A DNA stretch of 55,150 nucleotides. Source: CAZXSK01 sp964642855 (GTDB taxonomy: Bacteria; Planctomycetota; Phycisphaerae; SM23-33). Shown in pieces: positions 8,981 to 17,315 of the stretch. The notes beneath the pieces are model-generated. The model was not told where the DNA came from. It did not search any database and saw only the letters and a program-made list of their open reading frames with translations. The position numbers and the translations under genes are program-made. The stretch is taken from NCBI GenBank assembly GCA_964642855.1, contig CAZXSK010000019.1:1-55150 (forward strand), read 5' to 3'. Positions within the stretch are counted from its first letter, which is position 1; each line of letters begins with the position of its first letter.

Positions 8981-10294
8981 TCAGGGACAGGTACCTTGGC
9001 TGCAGCAGCTCTCCGGCGGGCCTGCTGCGCAGACCTCCGCGTCGGCTGCTTTGTAGCCCAGTTGGTCGACCGCAGCAGCCAGGACGTCGCCATCGAGCTC
9101 GTCGCCACGCACCACAGCGGAGCCGTCCACGTGGTCGACGTCGGCAGCCTGCACGCCGGGGCAGTCCATCAGCGCTTCCCGCACGGCTGTCGAGCAGTGC
9201 GAGCAGCTCATGCCCTCGATCTCCAGCCGGCAGACTTCACTGCCTGCCTCGAGGGGCTGTTGACTGGAGACCTTCCGCAGCTTCCGCAACCAGGGCCAGC
9301 CCGCGCCGGAGACGAGCATGCCCAGCAGCACGATCGCCGAGGCGAGTTTCAGCCAATAGGGCAGCATTTCCATCATGGGCGGCTGGGGCGACGCGCCGGA
9401 AACGCGGAACACGTAGTCCAGCGCCACGCCGGCCAGCAGGGCGCTGATCGCCACGGCCAGCAGGTAGGCGATCGCCGACCGCCGCCCGAGCGTTTTCCAG
9501 AGCATCGCGATCGCAGCGGCATTGGTCGCCGGGCCGGTCATCAGGAACACCAGCGCCGCTCCGGGCGAGACGCCTCGCGAGATCAGTGCAGCGGCAATCG
9601 GCACGGAGGCTGTCGCGCAGACGTACACGGGGATTCCCGCAAGCATCATGATCAGCATCGCGACGATGCCCCCGCCCAGCACGCCGGGCAGGTCGCCCGG
9701 CTGGATCAGTGCGGAAATCAGCGCTGCAATCGCGAGCCCCACCAGCAGCGCCATGCCGATGTCGCGAGGCAGGGTAACCAGCGCATACCTGGCCGCCCGA
9801 ACGACGGCCGGACCTTCGGAGGCCTCCGCGTCGGTCGCGCCGGCTTCCTGGCGGATCCGGCGGTCTTCCTTTTCGCTGTGCGGGTCGATCACGCCCACAG
9901 CCATGCCGCCGAGAATGCCGCTGACCAGTGCGGCGATGGGTCGGAAGATCGCGTAGACCCATCCCAGCAGGCCGTAGGTCACCAGGATGCTGTCTACGCC
10001 CGTCTGGGGCGTGGAGATCAGGAACGCGGTGGTTGCACCCTTGCCCGCGCCGTGCCTGCGCAGGGAAGCAGCGACGGGAATCACCCCGCACGAACAGAGG
10101 GGCAGGGGCACACCGAACGCCGACGCCTTGATCGTCTGGAGCAGGCCCTTGCCCCCCAGATGTCGTTCCACAAGAGAAGGCCTCAGGACAACGGAAAGCA
10201 CTCCCGCCACCAGGAAGCCCAGCAACAGGTAGGGCGACATCTCCAGCAGCACGTCCCAGAAGTCGACAAAGAATCTCTGCAGAAAATCGATCAT
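8981..10294 (-). CDS. ArsP/DUF318-type permease fused to a C-terminal HMA domain
   Basis: 437 residues. The N-terminal two thirds is a multi-helix permease (PF03773-like) with the family motif LPLCSCGVIPVAASLRR near residue 60 and GPATNAAAI near 245. A basic, charged loop separates it into two halves. The last 85 residues form a heavy-metal-associated domain, LEIEGMSCSHCSTAV with the CxxC pair, ending in ESCCSQGTCP, which adds five cysteines. The permease family exports arsenic and related species or moves other metals. The attached HMA domain suggests thiolate metal delivery to the transporter. Its ATG overlaps the stop of the upstream gene by four bases (ATGA), so the two are co-translated. 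Confidence 0.9.
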   Translation of the reverse strand: MIDFLQRFFVDFWDVLLEMSPYLLLGFLVAGVLSVVLRPSLVERHLGGKGLLQTIKASAFGVPLPLCSCGVIPVAASLRRHGAGKGATTAFLISTPQTGVDSILVTYGLLGWVYAIFRPIAALVSGILGGMAVGVIDPHSEKEDRRIRQEAGATDAEASEGPAVVRAARYALVTLPRDIGMALLVGLAIAALISALIQPGDLPGVLGGGIVAMLIMMLAGIPVYVCATASVPIAAALISRGVSPGAALVFLMTGPATNAAAIAMLWKTLGRRSAIAYLLAVAISALLAGVALDYVFRVSGASPQPPMMEMLPYWLKLASAIVLLGMLVSGAGWPWLRKLRKVSSQQPLEAGSEVCRLEIEGMSCSHCSTAVREALMDCPGVQAADVDHVDGSAVVRGDELDGDVLAAAVDQLGYKAADAEVCAAGPPESCCSQGTCP

Positions 10295-11118
10295 GGTTTC
10301 TCTCTATTGATCCAACGGCTGAGAGCGTCGGGAGGGTCCGTATCATCCCGGATTCCCAGGCGGGTCAGCGCGAAATCATAGCGCACGGGGTCTTCAGGGC
10401 ACAGGCGCCGGAAGCCCGCGGTGACCTCCAGGGCGGTTCGGGCGTCGGCTGCCTTGCGGGCGGTCAGCCCGAGCTGCCGGGCGATCCGATGCATGTGGAC
10501 ATCGAGGGGCACCACGAGCCTCGCCTGCCACTCCGCCGGCCAGCCGCCGGGGTCCACGGCGTCTGCGCGGACCATCCATCGCAGGTAGAGATGCAGGCGC
10601 TTGCAGGCGCTGCCGCGCTCGGGCCTGGCCAGCAGATGCCCACAGCGCTTGCGCGGATCGATGAGCCCCACCAGGCGCGTCAGCGCGGGCAGGACGGTCT
10701 CGTGGGCGGCTTGGAGCCCCTGGCCGAAGCAGGCGGCCAGCGAGCCATGCAGCCAGACCAGCCGGCGGACGCCCAGGAGCATTTCGGTAAGCTGCAGGCC
10801 GGTGTTGAAGCGGTGGCGGAATTCGGCCAGAAGCCGGCGGAGTTCGCGCGGCGTGGACCGCCGGACGGTTTCACCCGGCCTGTCGCCCAGCAGCGAAAGG
10901 GCCAACTCGACGCTCCGCAGGATGCCCTTGACGTTCCCGTGGGCCAGGCACGCAGCCACCAGGCCGACAATCTCCCGGTCGGCGGGGTCGTCGTATCGGT
11001 AGAGGAACTCCAGCGGGTCGGGGTGGACCAGCTCCGGGCGGTTGTACTTCAGGTAGACCGCCTCCAGGGCGCCTCGCAGCTGCGGGATGTGGGGGGCTGT
11101 TCTCGTCACGCGATACAC
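10291..11118 (-). CDS. TIGR02757 (DUF2400) family protein
   Basis: About 275 residues if started at GTG 11118 (the next GTG is at 11109); an upstream ATG at 11193 would add 25 residues encoded across a strong hairpin and is less likely. The family marks are RWMVRADAVDPGGWPAEW, LVVPLDVHMHRIARQLGL and RLCPEDPVRYDFALTRLGI. Some family members are linked to DNA repair-type folds, but the function is not established. It lies directly after hcp and overlaps the permease start by four bases. Confidence 0.75.
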   Translation of the reverse strand: MYRVTRTAPHIPQLRGALEAVYLKYNRPELVHPDPLEFLYRYDDPADREIVGLVAACLAHGNVKGILRSVELALSLLGDRPGETVRRSTPRELRRLLAEFRHRFNTGLQLTEMLLGVRRLVWLHGSLAACFGQGLQAAHETVLPALTRLVGLIDPRKRCGHLLARPERGSACKRLHLYLRWMVRADAVDPGGWPAEWQARLVVPLDVHMHRIARQLGLTARKAADARTALEVTAGFRRLCPEDPVRYDFALTRLGIRDDTDPPDALSRWINREKP

Positions 11119-11123
11119 AAGCG

Positions 11124-11150
11124 GGGCCGTCCCTGCAAGCAGGACGGCCC
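11124..11150 (-). terminator. Hairpin between hcp and the TIGR02757 gene
   Basis: GGGCCGTCC (11124-11132) and GGACGGCCC (11142-11150) form a 9-bp perfect stem with TGC/GCA pairs in the loop. It lies 45 bases after the hcp stop. There is no T-run, so it may be an attenuating or RNA-stabilising hairpin rather than a full terminator. Confidence 0.5.
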
Positions 11151-11194
11151 GGCTGTCTGCAGTTGGGGCGGGACGTACCCGCCGTTTGCCCATC

Positions 11195-12844
11195 TTACGC
11201 CAACACGGCCTGGAGATCCTCCTGCGGCGTCGAAATCGGCTGGATGTTCAACTGCTCGACGAGGTACTCGAGCACCGGCGGGGTCACAAAGGCCGGCAGC
11301 GTCGGACCCAGGCGCATGTTCTTGATGCCCAGGTGCAGCAGCGTCAGCAGGATGCACACCGCCTTCTGCTCGTACCAGCTGAGAATCAGCGAGAGGGGCA
11401 GCTCGTTGACGTCGCAGTCGAACGCCTCGGCCAGAGCGACGGCGATGCGGATCGCCGAGTAGGCGTCGTTGCACTGGCCGCAATCCAGCAGCCGGGGGAT
11501 GCCACCGATGTCGCCAAACTCCATCTTGTTGAAGCGGTACTTCCCGCACGCCAGCGTGAGAATCACGCAGTCCTCAGGCACCTGCTCAGCCAGCTCGGTG
11601 TAGTAGTTTCTGCCCGAACGGGCGCCGTCGCAGCCCCCGATCAGGAAGAAGTGACGGATGTCGCCGCCCTTGACCGCGTCGATGACCTTGTCGGCCACGC
11701 CGAGAACCGCATTGCGCGCAAAGCCGATGGGAATGGTCTTCTCCGGGGCGTCCTCTGCGAAGCCCTGGGCCTGTCTGGCTGCTTCGATCACCCGCGCGAA
11801 CTGCCCGTTCTCCACGTGCTCGACCCCCGGCCAGGCGACCAGGCCGGTGGTGAAGATCCTGCCCTGGTAGCTCTCCCGGGGCTTCTGGATGCAGTTGGTG
11901 GTCATCAGGATCGCGCCCGGGAAGGCGTCGAACTCCTGCTGCTGATCCTGCCACGCACCGCCGTAGTTGCCCACCAGGTGCTCGTGCTTCTTGAGCTCGG
12001 GATAGGCGTTGGCGGGAAGCATCTCCCCGTGGGTGTAGACGTCGATGCCGGTTCCCTCGGTCTGCTCCAGCAGGTCCTTGAGGTCCTTGAGATCGTGCCC
12101 GGAAACGAGAATGCACTTGCCCGCCCGTGGCGTAATGCGAACCTGCGTGGGCTCGGGGTGCCCGTAGGCGCCGGTGTTGGCCTGGTCGAGCATGCCCATG
12201 ACCTTCAGGTTCATCTCGCCGACTTCCAGCGACTTGCCCAGCAGCTGCTCGCGGGGCAGCTCGTCACGGGTCAGGAAGTCCAGCGTCTCGAAGAAGAAGT
12301 CGTATACTTCGTCATCCTCGACGCCCAGAATCCGCGCGTGGTCGGCGTAGGCAGCCATGCCCTTCAAGCCGGCGGTCACCAACTCCATCAGCCCGGCAAT
12401 GACCTCGCCGCGCTGCTCTTTGCGACGGGCGATCGAAGCCCTCGCTGCCTGTTCGTCGAGTCCTTCGACGGTATCGGCTGGCTGAAGGTCCGCGGGGGCC
12501 CCGAGCTCTTCTGGCTCCGTGCCAGCCTCCTGGCAGCCTTGGCGATAGAGTTCCTTCGCCCGGTCGCGGACTTCGGCGCCGGCGTGAATGGTCTGGGCGA
12601 TGCGCTCGGGCGCGAAGTTGACGTTGGTTACCGTCGTGAACAACGCCTCGATGACGTACCGGCCGACCTGGCGGTCGCGCTTGCCCATTTCTGCTGCCCG
12701 ATGGGCGTACATTGATACCCCCTTGGCCACGTGCAGCAACAGGTCCTGGAGGTCGGCGGTGGTGGGATCCTTCCCGCACACGCCGTGTCGGGTGCAGCCC
12801 GTTCCCTGGGCTGTCTGTTCGCATTGGTAGCAAAACATGTCCAT
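11195..12844 (-). CDS. hcp: Hybrid cluster protein (Hcp, prismane protein)
   Basis: 549 residues, AAAGGA ribosome site. The N-terminus FCYQCEQTAQGTGCTRHGVCGK gives the C5-x2-C8-x8-C17-x5-C23 spacing of the anaerobe-type protein, which holds a [4Fe-4S] cluster, rather than the wider E. coli spacing of a [2Fe-2S] form. Later motifs include TTNCIQKP, GGCDGARSGRNYY and LACGKYRFN, which supply hybrid-cluster ligands. Hcp reduces hydroxylamine in vitro and is regarded as an NO reductase or nitrosation enzyme in vivo. The ferredoxin-like gene immediately upstream and the Crp/Fnr regulator with its promoter box fit a nitrosative-stress unit. A hairpin follows the stop codon. Confidence 0.95.
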   Translation of the reverse strand: MDMFCYQCEQTAQGTGCTRHGVCGKDPTTADLQDLLLHVAKGVSMYAHRAAEMGKRDRQVGRYVIEALFTTVTNVNFAPERIAQTIHAGAEVRDRAKELYRQGCQEAGTEPEELGAPADLQPADTVEGLDEQAARASIARRKEQRGEVIAGLMELVTAGLKGMAAYADHARILGVEDDEVYDFFFETLDFLTRDELPREQLLGKSLEVGEMNLKVMGMLDQANTGAYGHPEPTQVRITPRAGKCILVSGHDLKDLKDLLEQTEGTGIDVYTHGEMLPANAYPELKKHEHLVGNYGGAWQDQQQEFDAFPGAILMTTNCIQKPRESYQGRIFTTGLVAWPGVEHVENGQFARVIEAARQAQGFAEDAPEKTIPIGFARNAVLGVADKVIDAVKGGDIRHFFLIGGCDGARSGRNYYTELAEQVPEDCVILTLACGKYRFNKMEFGDIGGIPRLLDCGQCNDAYSAIRIAVALAEAFDCDVNELPLSLILSWYEQKAVCILLTLLHLGIKNMRLGPTLPAFVTPPVLEYLVEQLNIQPISTPQEDLQAVLA

Positions 12845-12927
12845 GTCTGTAGTCCTTTCTTTCCTTTTCCCTGTCAGTCGGGATCAGTCTGCGTGTTCTG
12901 TTGTTGGCCTGCGTCGCGGGGGCACGG

Positions 12928-13740
12928 TTATCCGCCCACCGAGACGCCGTTGACACTCTGAATCGTACCGGAAGCACCGACGGTCGCGACCGTCAGCGGG
13001 ATCGTTACATCGGCCTGGTCCATCGCCTGACGGACGATGGCCTCCAGCCCGCCGCAGCAGGGCACCTCCATCCGCGCGATCGTCAGCGAACGCACGGAGT
13101 GGCTGGCGAAAATCGTTGCGAGTTTGTCCACGTAGGGCTGGGTGTCGTCGAGCTTCGGACAGGCGATCGCCAGCGTCCTGCCCTTCAGCAGGCGGTCGTG
13201 GAAGTCACCCATCGCGAACGCGGCGCAGTCGGCTGCCAGCAGGATGTCTGCGTCGTCCCAGAGGTCTCCGCCAGCCGGCAGGAGCAAAAGCTGCACCGGC
13301 CACTGACCCAACGCCGACCGGCCGCTGGACGCATTCCCCGAAGGCGGGGTGGAGAAAGGTGCATCGTCCTCGCCAGCGAGCTTGCGGAGCATCGCGCCGG
13401 GACACCCACCCGTCGGCGGGCCCGCCTTAGCGGAGGGACACCCGCCGACGTCGCCGGCCTGTCCACCGGCCTTGGGGGTTCGGACAGTCTTCTCCTGCCG
13501 GAGGTGCTCGTCGACGGCCTGCTCGTCGAACTCCTCCGCCGGGCGCTGTTCGATGGTGATCGCGCCGGTCGGACACGTGCCGAGGCAGTTTCCAAGGCCG
13601 TCGCAGAGGTTCTCGCCGACGAGCCTGGCCTTGCCGTCGATGATCCGGATCGCACCTTCGGCACACGAGGGCACGCACTCGCCGCAGCCGTTGCACTTGT
13701 CTTCGTCGATCTTCACGATTTCTCTCATCACTTTGCCCAT
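12928..13740 (-). CDS. Ferredoxin-like iron-sulfur protein, electron donor candidate for Hcp
   Basis: 270 residues, AGGAGAAC ribosome site. CNGCGECVPSC (residues 16-26) is a standard 4Fe-4S motif; the second motif C46-x5-C52-x3-C56 lacks one Cys. This CDGLGxCLGxCP form recurs in the family, so the second cluster may be 3Fe or take another ligand. A Cys-rich linker (VGGCPSA, TGGCPGA) leads to a C-terminal domain with a CPKLDDTQPYV motif and MEVPCCGG. Such proteins frequently sit beside hcp and are thought to feed it electrons. It is the first gene after the FNR/HcpR-type box and is 83 bases upstream of hcp. Confidence 0.9.
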   Translation of the reverse strand: MGKVMREIVKIDEDKCNGCGECVPSCAEGAIRIIDGKARLVGENLCDGLGNCLGTCPTGAITIEQRPAEEFDEQAVDEHLRQEKTVRTPKAGGQAGDVGGCPSAKAGPPTGGCPGAMLRKLAGEDDAPFSTPPSGNASSGRSALGQWPVQLLLLPAGGDLWDDADILLAADCAAFAMGDFHDRLLKGRTLAIACPKLDDTQPYVDKLATIFASHSVRSLTIARMEVPCCGGLEAIVRQAMDQADVTIPLTVATVGASGTIQSVNGVSVGG

Positions 13741-13783
13741 GTCGTTCTCCTGGCGATGGGAATGGCTGTCTCGTCTGAAAGGG

Positions 13784-13825
13784 AGTATCGCACACCCAGC
13801 CGGGCGAGCCCTTGACGTGGATCAA
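13784..13825 (-). promoter_or_regulatory. Class II promoter with FNR/HcpR-type box, ferredoxin-hcp operon
   Basis: TTGACGTGGATCAA (13812-13825) differs from the TTGATnnnnATCAA consensus by one base. Reading the minus strand, GATACT (13784-13789) starts 30 bases from the box centre. With GATACT as -12 to -7 the box centre is at exactly -41.5, the classic spacing for Crp/Fnr activators. The ATG of the ferredoxin gene follows 43 bases after this -10. The Crp/Fnr regulator gene upstream is the likely binder. Confidence 0.75.
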
Positions 13826-13905
13826 GTGCGCCGGTTTTCCCCGAAAAAAACCGAGTCGCGCGCAGAGAGCGTGGGTCATGCTCACGAAAGACGGTGTGAA
13901 TCCCC

Positions 13906-14592
13906 TCAGCTTCGGGCAGCGTCCGCCAGGCCCTGCCGGTCGCGGATGGTGATCTCCGAGCCCTTCACGCCGATCAGGCCGGACTCGGCCAGCTTGCCCA
14001 GCGCCCGGCTGAGCGTCTCAGCCGCCGTGCCGATCTGCCCAGCGAGCTGGCGCTTGGTCTGGGGCAGGCGGAAGCGCGGCGAGCCCGCCTCGTCGGACAT
14101 CGCCAGCAGCGCCCCGGCCAGGCGGGCGGGAACTTCCTTGAGCGACAGGTCCTCGATGAGCCCGGCGAACTCGCGCAGCTTGGCCGACATGCCGGCCATC
14201 ATGCGCAGGGCTATCTCCGGATCGGCAGCGATCATATCTCGCAACACGTCACGGCGGATCGCCAGCAGCGTGGCCTCGGAGACCGCCTCGGCGAATGCGG
14301 GGAAGGTGCCCTCCGCCCAGACGGCCGCTTCGCCGAACGTGCGCCCGGCCCCGTAGAAGTGCAGCACCTGCTCGTCGCCGTTGGACGCGAGCTGGTAGAC
14401 CTTCACCTGCCCGTCGAGAATCGCGAAGAACCGGTCAGCTTGGGAATGCTGCGAGACGATCACCTCGCCCGGGCGAAACGTCCGGGCAGGGCAGCGATCT
14501 GCCAGCGCGACGCGCTCGGGCTCGTCCAGGCCGGAAAGAAGATCCGTCCGGCCCAGCATGCGGGCGATGTCAGTCGGCGGGGGGGCGGCCAT
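13906..14592 (-). CDS. Crp/Fnr-family regulator, probable HcpR/DNR-type
   Basis: 228 residues, GGAGGAG ribosome site. The N-terminal half is a cyclic-nucleotide-type sensor domain (VIVSQHSQADRFFAILDGQVKVY, then FGEAAVW). The C-terminal helix-turn-helix is QTKRQLAGQIGTAAETLSRALGKL, with the E and SR recognition positions that read TTGAy-type half sites. It lacks the Cys cluster that FNR uses for its 4Fe-4S centre (a single Cys near residue 34), which favours a heme-based NO sensor of the HcpR or DNR kind. It lies 12 bases after dsbD and immediately before the ferredoxin-hcp promoter carrying a matching box. Confidence 0.88.
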   Translation of the reverse strand: MAAPPPTDIARMLGRTDLLSGLDEPERVALADRCPARTFRPGEVIVSQHSQADRFFAILDGQVKVYQLASNGDEQVLHFYGAGRTFGEAAVWAEGTFPAFAEAVSEATLLAIRRDVLRDMIAADPEIALRMMAGMSAKLREFAGLIEDLSLKEVPARLAGALLAMSDEAGSPRFRLPQTKRQLAGQIGTAAETLSRALGKLAESGLIGVKGSEITIRDRQGLADAARS

Positions 14593-14604
14593 GCTTCTCC
14601 TCCC

Positions 14605-16515
14605 TCAGCGGCTGGCGGTCTTCCCGGGCGTCTCATCGAACTCGCCGAGGACCTCCAGCAGCTTCTCTTTCGAGTAGCTGCCCTCCAGGCGGATCGCGGG
14701 CCCGCCATCCGGCGGGAAGATGCGCGTCAGCGGCGGCGCTCCGCCGACCTGGCGGAGGTATTCACTGGCCGGGGTGCCCTTGGTGGTGACGTCTGCCCGC
14801 ACGGCGACCACGCCGGCATCCTGCAGTGCCCGGGCGACCTCGGGCGAATCGAAAACGGTGTAGTCGAGCACCTGGCACTTGGTGCACCACGACGCGGTGA
14901 ACTTCACGAGCACCGGGCTGCCCTCGGCGCGGGCTTCATTGATGCGCGCCCGACTGAAGGGCTCAAATTCCACAGCCAGCGGAGTCGGACGCGGGATCAT
15001 CCAGAGTCCCGCAGCTACCACGATCGCCACGGCGATTCCGCGGACCACGAGCTTGCGGGCAAGCGGCGCGTCGTAGCGGACCCAGTTCGCCCAGATCCAA
15101 AGCCCCATCGCCAGCACCACGGCGAAGGCAATCAGCCAGAACGGATACGTATCGTCGCTGAACGTGCTGAACAGCCAGACCGCTACGAGCAACATCAGGA
15201 AGCCCATCGACTGCTTGAAGTACTCCATCCACGCCCCGGGCCTGGGCAGCTTGGCGAGCAATGAAGGGAACGACGTCAGCAACGCGTGCGGAGCAGCCAT
15301 GCCCACCCCGATCAGCACGATCGCCAGCGAACCCAGCCAGAGGGGCTGGACCTGCGCCCAGGCCATTGCCCCCACAAGGATCGCAAAGCTGCAGGGCGTG
15401 GCGAGCACCGCCATCATCAGACCCATCCCGGCGGATCGTGCATACCCCCCGCCAGCCTGGGGGCCTGCCTGTCCGACCCCTGCAAGGCGGGAGGGTACGA
15501 CCACGTTGAACACACCGAACAGGTTGGCTGCCAGTGCCACCACCACCAGCGCCAGCAGCAGCCGGACCCATTCCAGCTGGAAGTGGTCGGAGAGGTTCAC
15601 CGCCTGTCCCGTAGCGGCCCGTACGGCTGCGCTGACCGCTGCGACGCCGATGAAAAACAGCACCATCCCGCCGGCGAAGGTCAGGCCCAGCAGCACGATC
15701 CGCCGCCGAGACTCGCGGGCCATATCCACCAGGCTCAGGATGCGCAGGGGAATCACCGGCAGCACGCAGGGCATGATGTTCAGCGCCAGCCCGGCAAGCA
15801 GCGCCAGGCCCAGACCCGCCCAGATCGTCAACTCAGCGGCGGAGGCCTCCGAGACAAGTTTGTCGGCTTCGGCCTTGGGCCCGCCATGGGCCTGACGCAA
15901 CTGCTCGGCGGTCAGTCCGGCCTGCAGCGCCTGGTGGTGCTGCTGGTCCCACGAAGCCCCGGCCTGGGGCTCGGATCCGACTCGGACGGTGGCCTCGGTC
16001 TGGGATTCGGTTTCGATGCACGAGGTCGGCGAGCAGACTTGGCCGGTCAGGGTGAATGTCAGGGTCTTGCTGCCCGCCGTTGCGTCGGGGGGGACGGTCA
16101 CAGGCACGACCACGACTGCGCGATTCTTGTACACGTGGTTGACCAGCGACGGATCGGACGGGTCGCGGTAGGGCTTGTCCATCGGCCAGCGGATCGGACC
16201 CACCTGCCACGTGCCGGCGTCGACGGTGACTTCCGCCGGCTGGACGCGGATCTCCGTGCCGTCGGGCAGGTAGTTCACGCCCGGGGCGGGGCTGTAGTAC
16301 GCCCAGCCTTCCTGAATCGTCAGCTCGAGAGCGACGTGAAAGGTCATGCCCGGCTGGACGGTCTTGTGGGAAGCGACGGCCTCGGCCTGGAGATACCGGG
16401 GCTCGGTCAAGGGTGCGTCGAGGTCCAGCCCCTCGCCGGCAGGCAGGCCGGGCACCTGCGAAAGGCCCGGGCTTGCGGCACACAGGACAGCGGCCAGCCA
16501 GATCAAGCGTTTCAT
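14605..16515 (-). CDS. dsbD: DsbD-like thiol:disulfide interchange protein
   Basis: 636 residues starting at the ATG before KRLIWLAAVL, a signal peptide; an upstream ATG near the assembly gap is less likely. The periplasmic N-terminal domain contains VCSPTSCI (the redox Cys pair). The central membrane domain has NIMPCVLPVIPL and ATPCSFAILVGAM, each giving one Cys of the transmembrane pair. The C-terminal thioredoxin-like domain has FTASWCTKCQ. Together these pass electrons from cytoplasmic thioredoxin to periplasmic disulfides, supporting cytochrome c maturation and disulfide repair. It is followed 12 bases later by the Crp/Fnr regulator, so the two are probably one transcript. Confidence 0.92.
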   Translation of the reverse strand: MKRLIWLAAVLCAASPGLSQVPGLPAGEGLDLDAPLTEPRYLQAEAVASHKTVQPGMTFHVALELTIQEGWAYYSPAPGVNYLPDGTEIRVQPAEVTVDAGTWQVGPIRWPMDKPYRDPSDPSLVNHVYKNRAVVVVPVTVPPDATAGSKTLTFTLTGQVCSPTSCIETESQTEATVRVGSEPQAGASWDQQHHQALQAGLTAEQLRQAHGGPKAEADKLVSEASAAELTIWAGLGLALLAGLALNIMPCVLPVIPLRILSLVDMARESRRRIVLLGLTFAGGMVLFFIGVAAVSAAVRAATGQAVNLSDHFQLEWVRLLLALVVVALAANLFGVFNVVVPSRLAGVGQAGPQAGGGYARSAGMGLMMAVLATPCSFAILVGAMAWAQVQPLWLGSLAIVLIGVGMAAPHALLTSFPSLLAKLPRPGAWMEYFKQSMGFLMLLVAVWLFSTFSDDTYPFWLIAFAVVLAMGLWIWANWVRYDAPLARKLVVRGIAVAIVVAAGLWMIPRPTPLAVEFEPFSRARINEARAEGSPVLVKFTASWCTKCQVLDYTVFDSPEVARALQDAGVVAVRADVTTKGTPASEYLRQVGGAPPLTRIFPPDGGPAIRLEGSYSKEKLLEVLGEFDETPGKTASR

Positions 16516-16629
16516 CGCGGCGAATCCTTTCCAGTACGGAGGCTGCGGACACCCTCCCACCGGGCCAGGCCCGGCGGCTGCCCACAGCCTCGTTGCACCT
16601 GCCGACCGCATCGGACGGGTGTGATTCTC

Positions 16630-16684
16630 GGTCTGTTCATGTACGATAACGTGCATGCTCGTGAAGGTGTTCCGTATAATGATA
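16630..16684 (+). repeat. Left copy of the 55-bp duplication at the assembly gap
   Basis: These 55 bases end exactly where the N run begins and recur without change at 16785-16839 on the other side. This is the pattern left when two contigs that overlap by one k-mer are scaffolded rather than joined. Confidence 0.9.
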
Positions 16685-16784
16685 NNNNNNNNNNNNNNNN
16701 NNNNNNNNNNNNNNNNNNNNNNNNNNNNNNNNNNNNNNNNNNNNNNNNNNNNNNNNNNNNNNNNNNNNNNNNNNNNNNNNNNNN
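16685..16784. other. 100-N scaffold gap
   Basis: A run of exactly 100 N. The round length means unknown size, not measured size. Because the flanks are identical for 55 bases, the true distance may be zero. Confidence 0.98.
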
Positions 16785-16839
16785 GGTCTGTTCATGTACG
16801 ATAACGTGCATGCTCGTGAAGGTGTTCCGTATAATGATA
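16785..16839 (+). repeat. Right copy of the 55-bp duplication at the assembly gap
   Basis: Identical to 16630-16684. It contains a perfect TATAAT (16830-16835), so the real sequence here may hold a promoter for the cold-shock gene region or a divergent unit. Confidence 0.9.
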
Positions 16840-17315
16840 GCCTTTGGATGAGTGGCTGGGGGGTTTGGGCTTGGGGCGTTTGGCGATCAAGGCCGGGCCT
16901 GCCGTAACGACGGATCGGCGGGGTTGTCGATCGGCTGGCTGTCCGCGGTCGCTGGCGGATCGGGTGTTATCGGAAAGAACGCAAAGTCCAGTGGTTGCGC
17001 CTTGGCTTGTGGAGTGGAAAAGGCGAGGCTGGGGACCAAAGATTCTTGCATTCGGTTGGCAGATGGACTATTCCGTGGTATGCTGACGTTTGCTCGCTTG
17101 CCGGCCTGAGGCCGTGAAACGTAATTCGTTGTGGCGAAGGGGGTGCCTCTTGGACGGAGAGGCCTGGTTATTGCGCATCGTCGTACGAGCCAGTCGGCTT
17201 CGAGCAGGGTCCCCGGTGTGTCTGTGTTCCCGGATGACAAGTCGTCCAGATACGAAAGAACACGCATACACACCGAGACAACGTGTGCCCTGTACAGGTT
17301 CACCAGGAGCCAGCC
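16840..17315 (+). other. Long leader region of the cold-shock fusion gene
   Basis: No protein gene was supported; short open frames here have no ribosome site and biased composition. The last 200 bases can pair (GGTGTGT near 17215 with ACACACC near 17275), which is compatible with a structured 5' untranslated region. Cold-shock mRNAs often have long structured leaders, but this one is only suggestive. Confidence 0.3.

Noticed and set aside
15286..16851. Long plus-strand open frame crossing the N gap
   Set aside because: It runs through 100 N and opposite dsbD, whose motifs are clear; it exists only because N codons are not stops.
16852..17109. 85-codon plus-strand frame before the cold-shock gene
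   Set aside because: No ribosome site, no family, and its context is a likely leader region.
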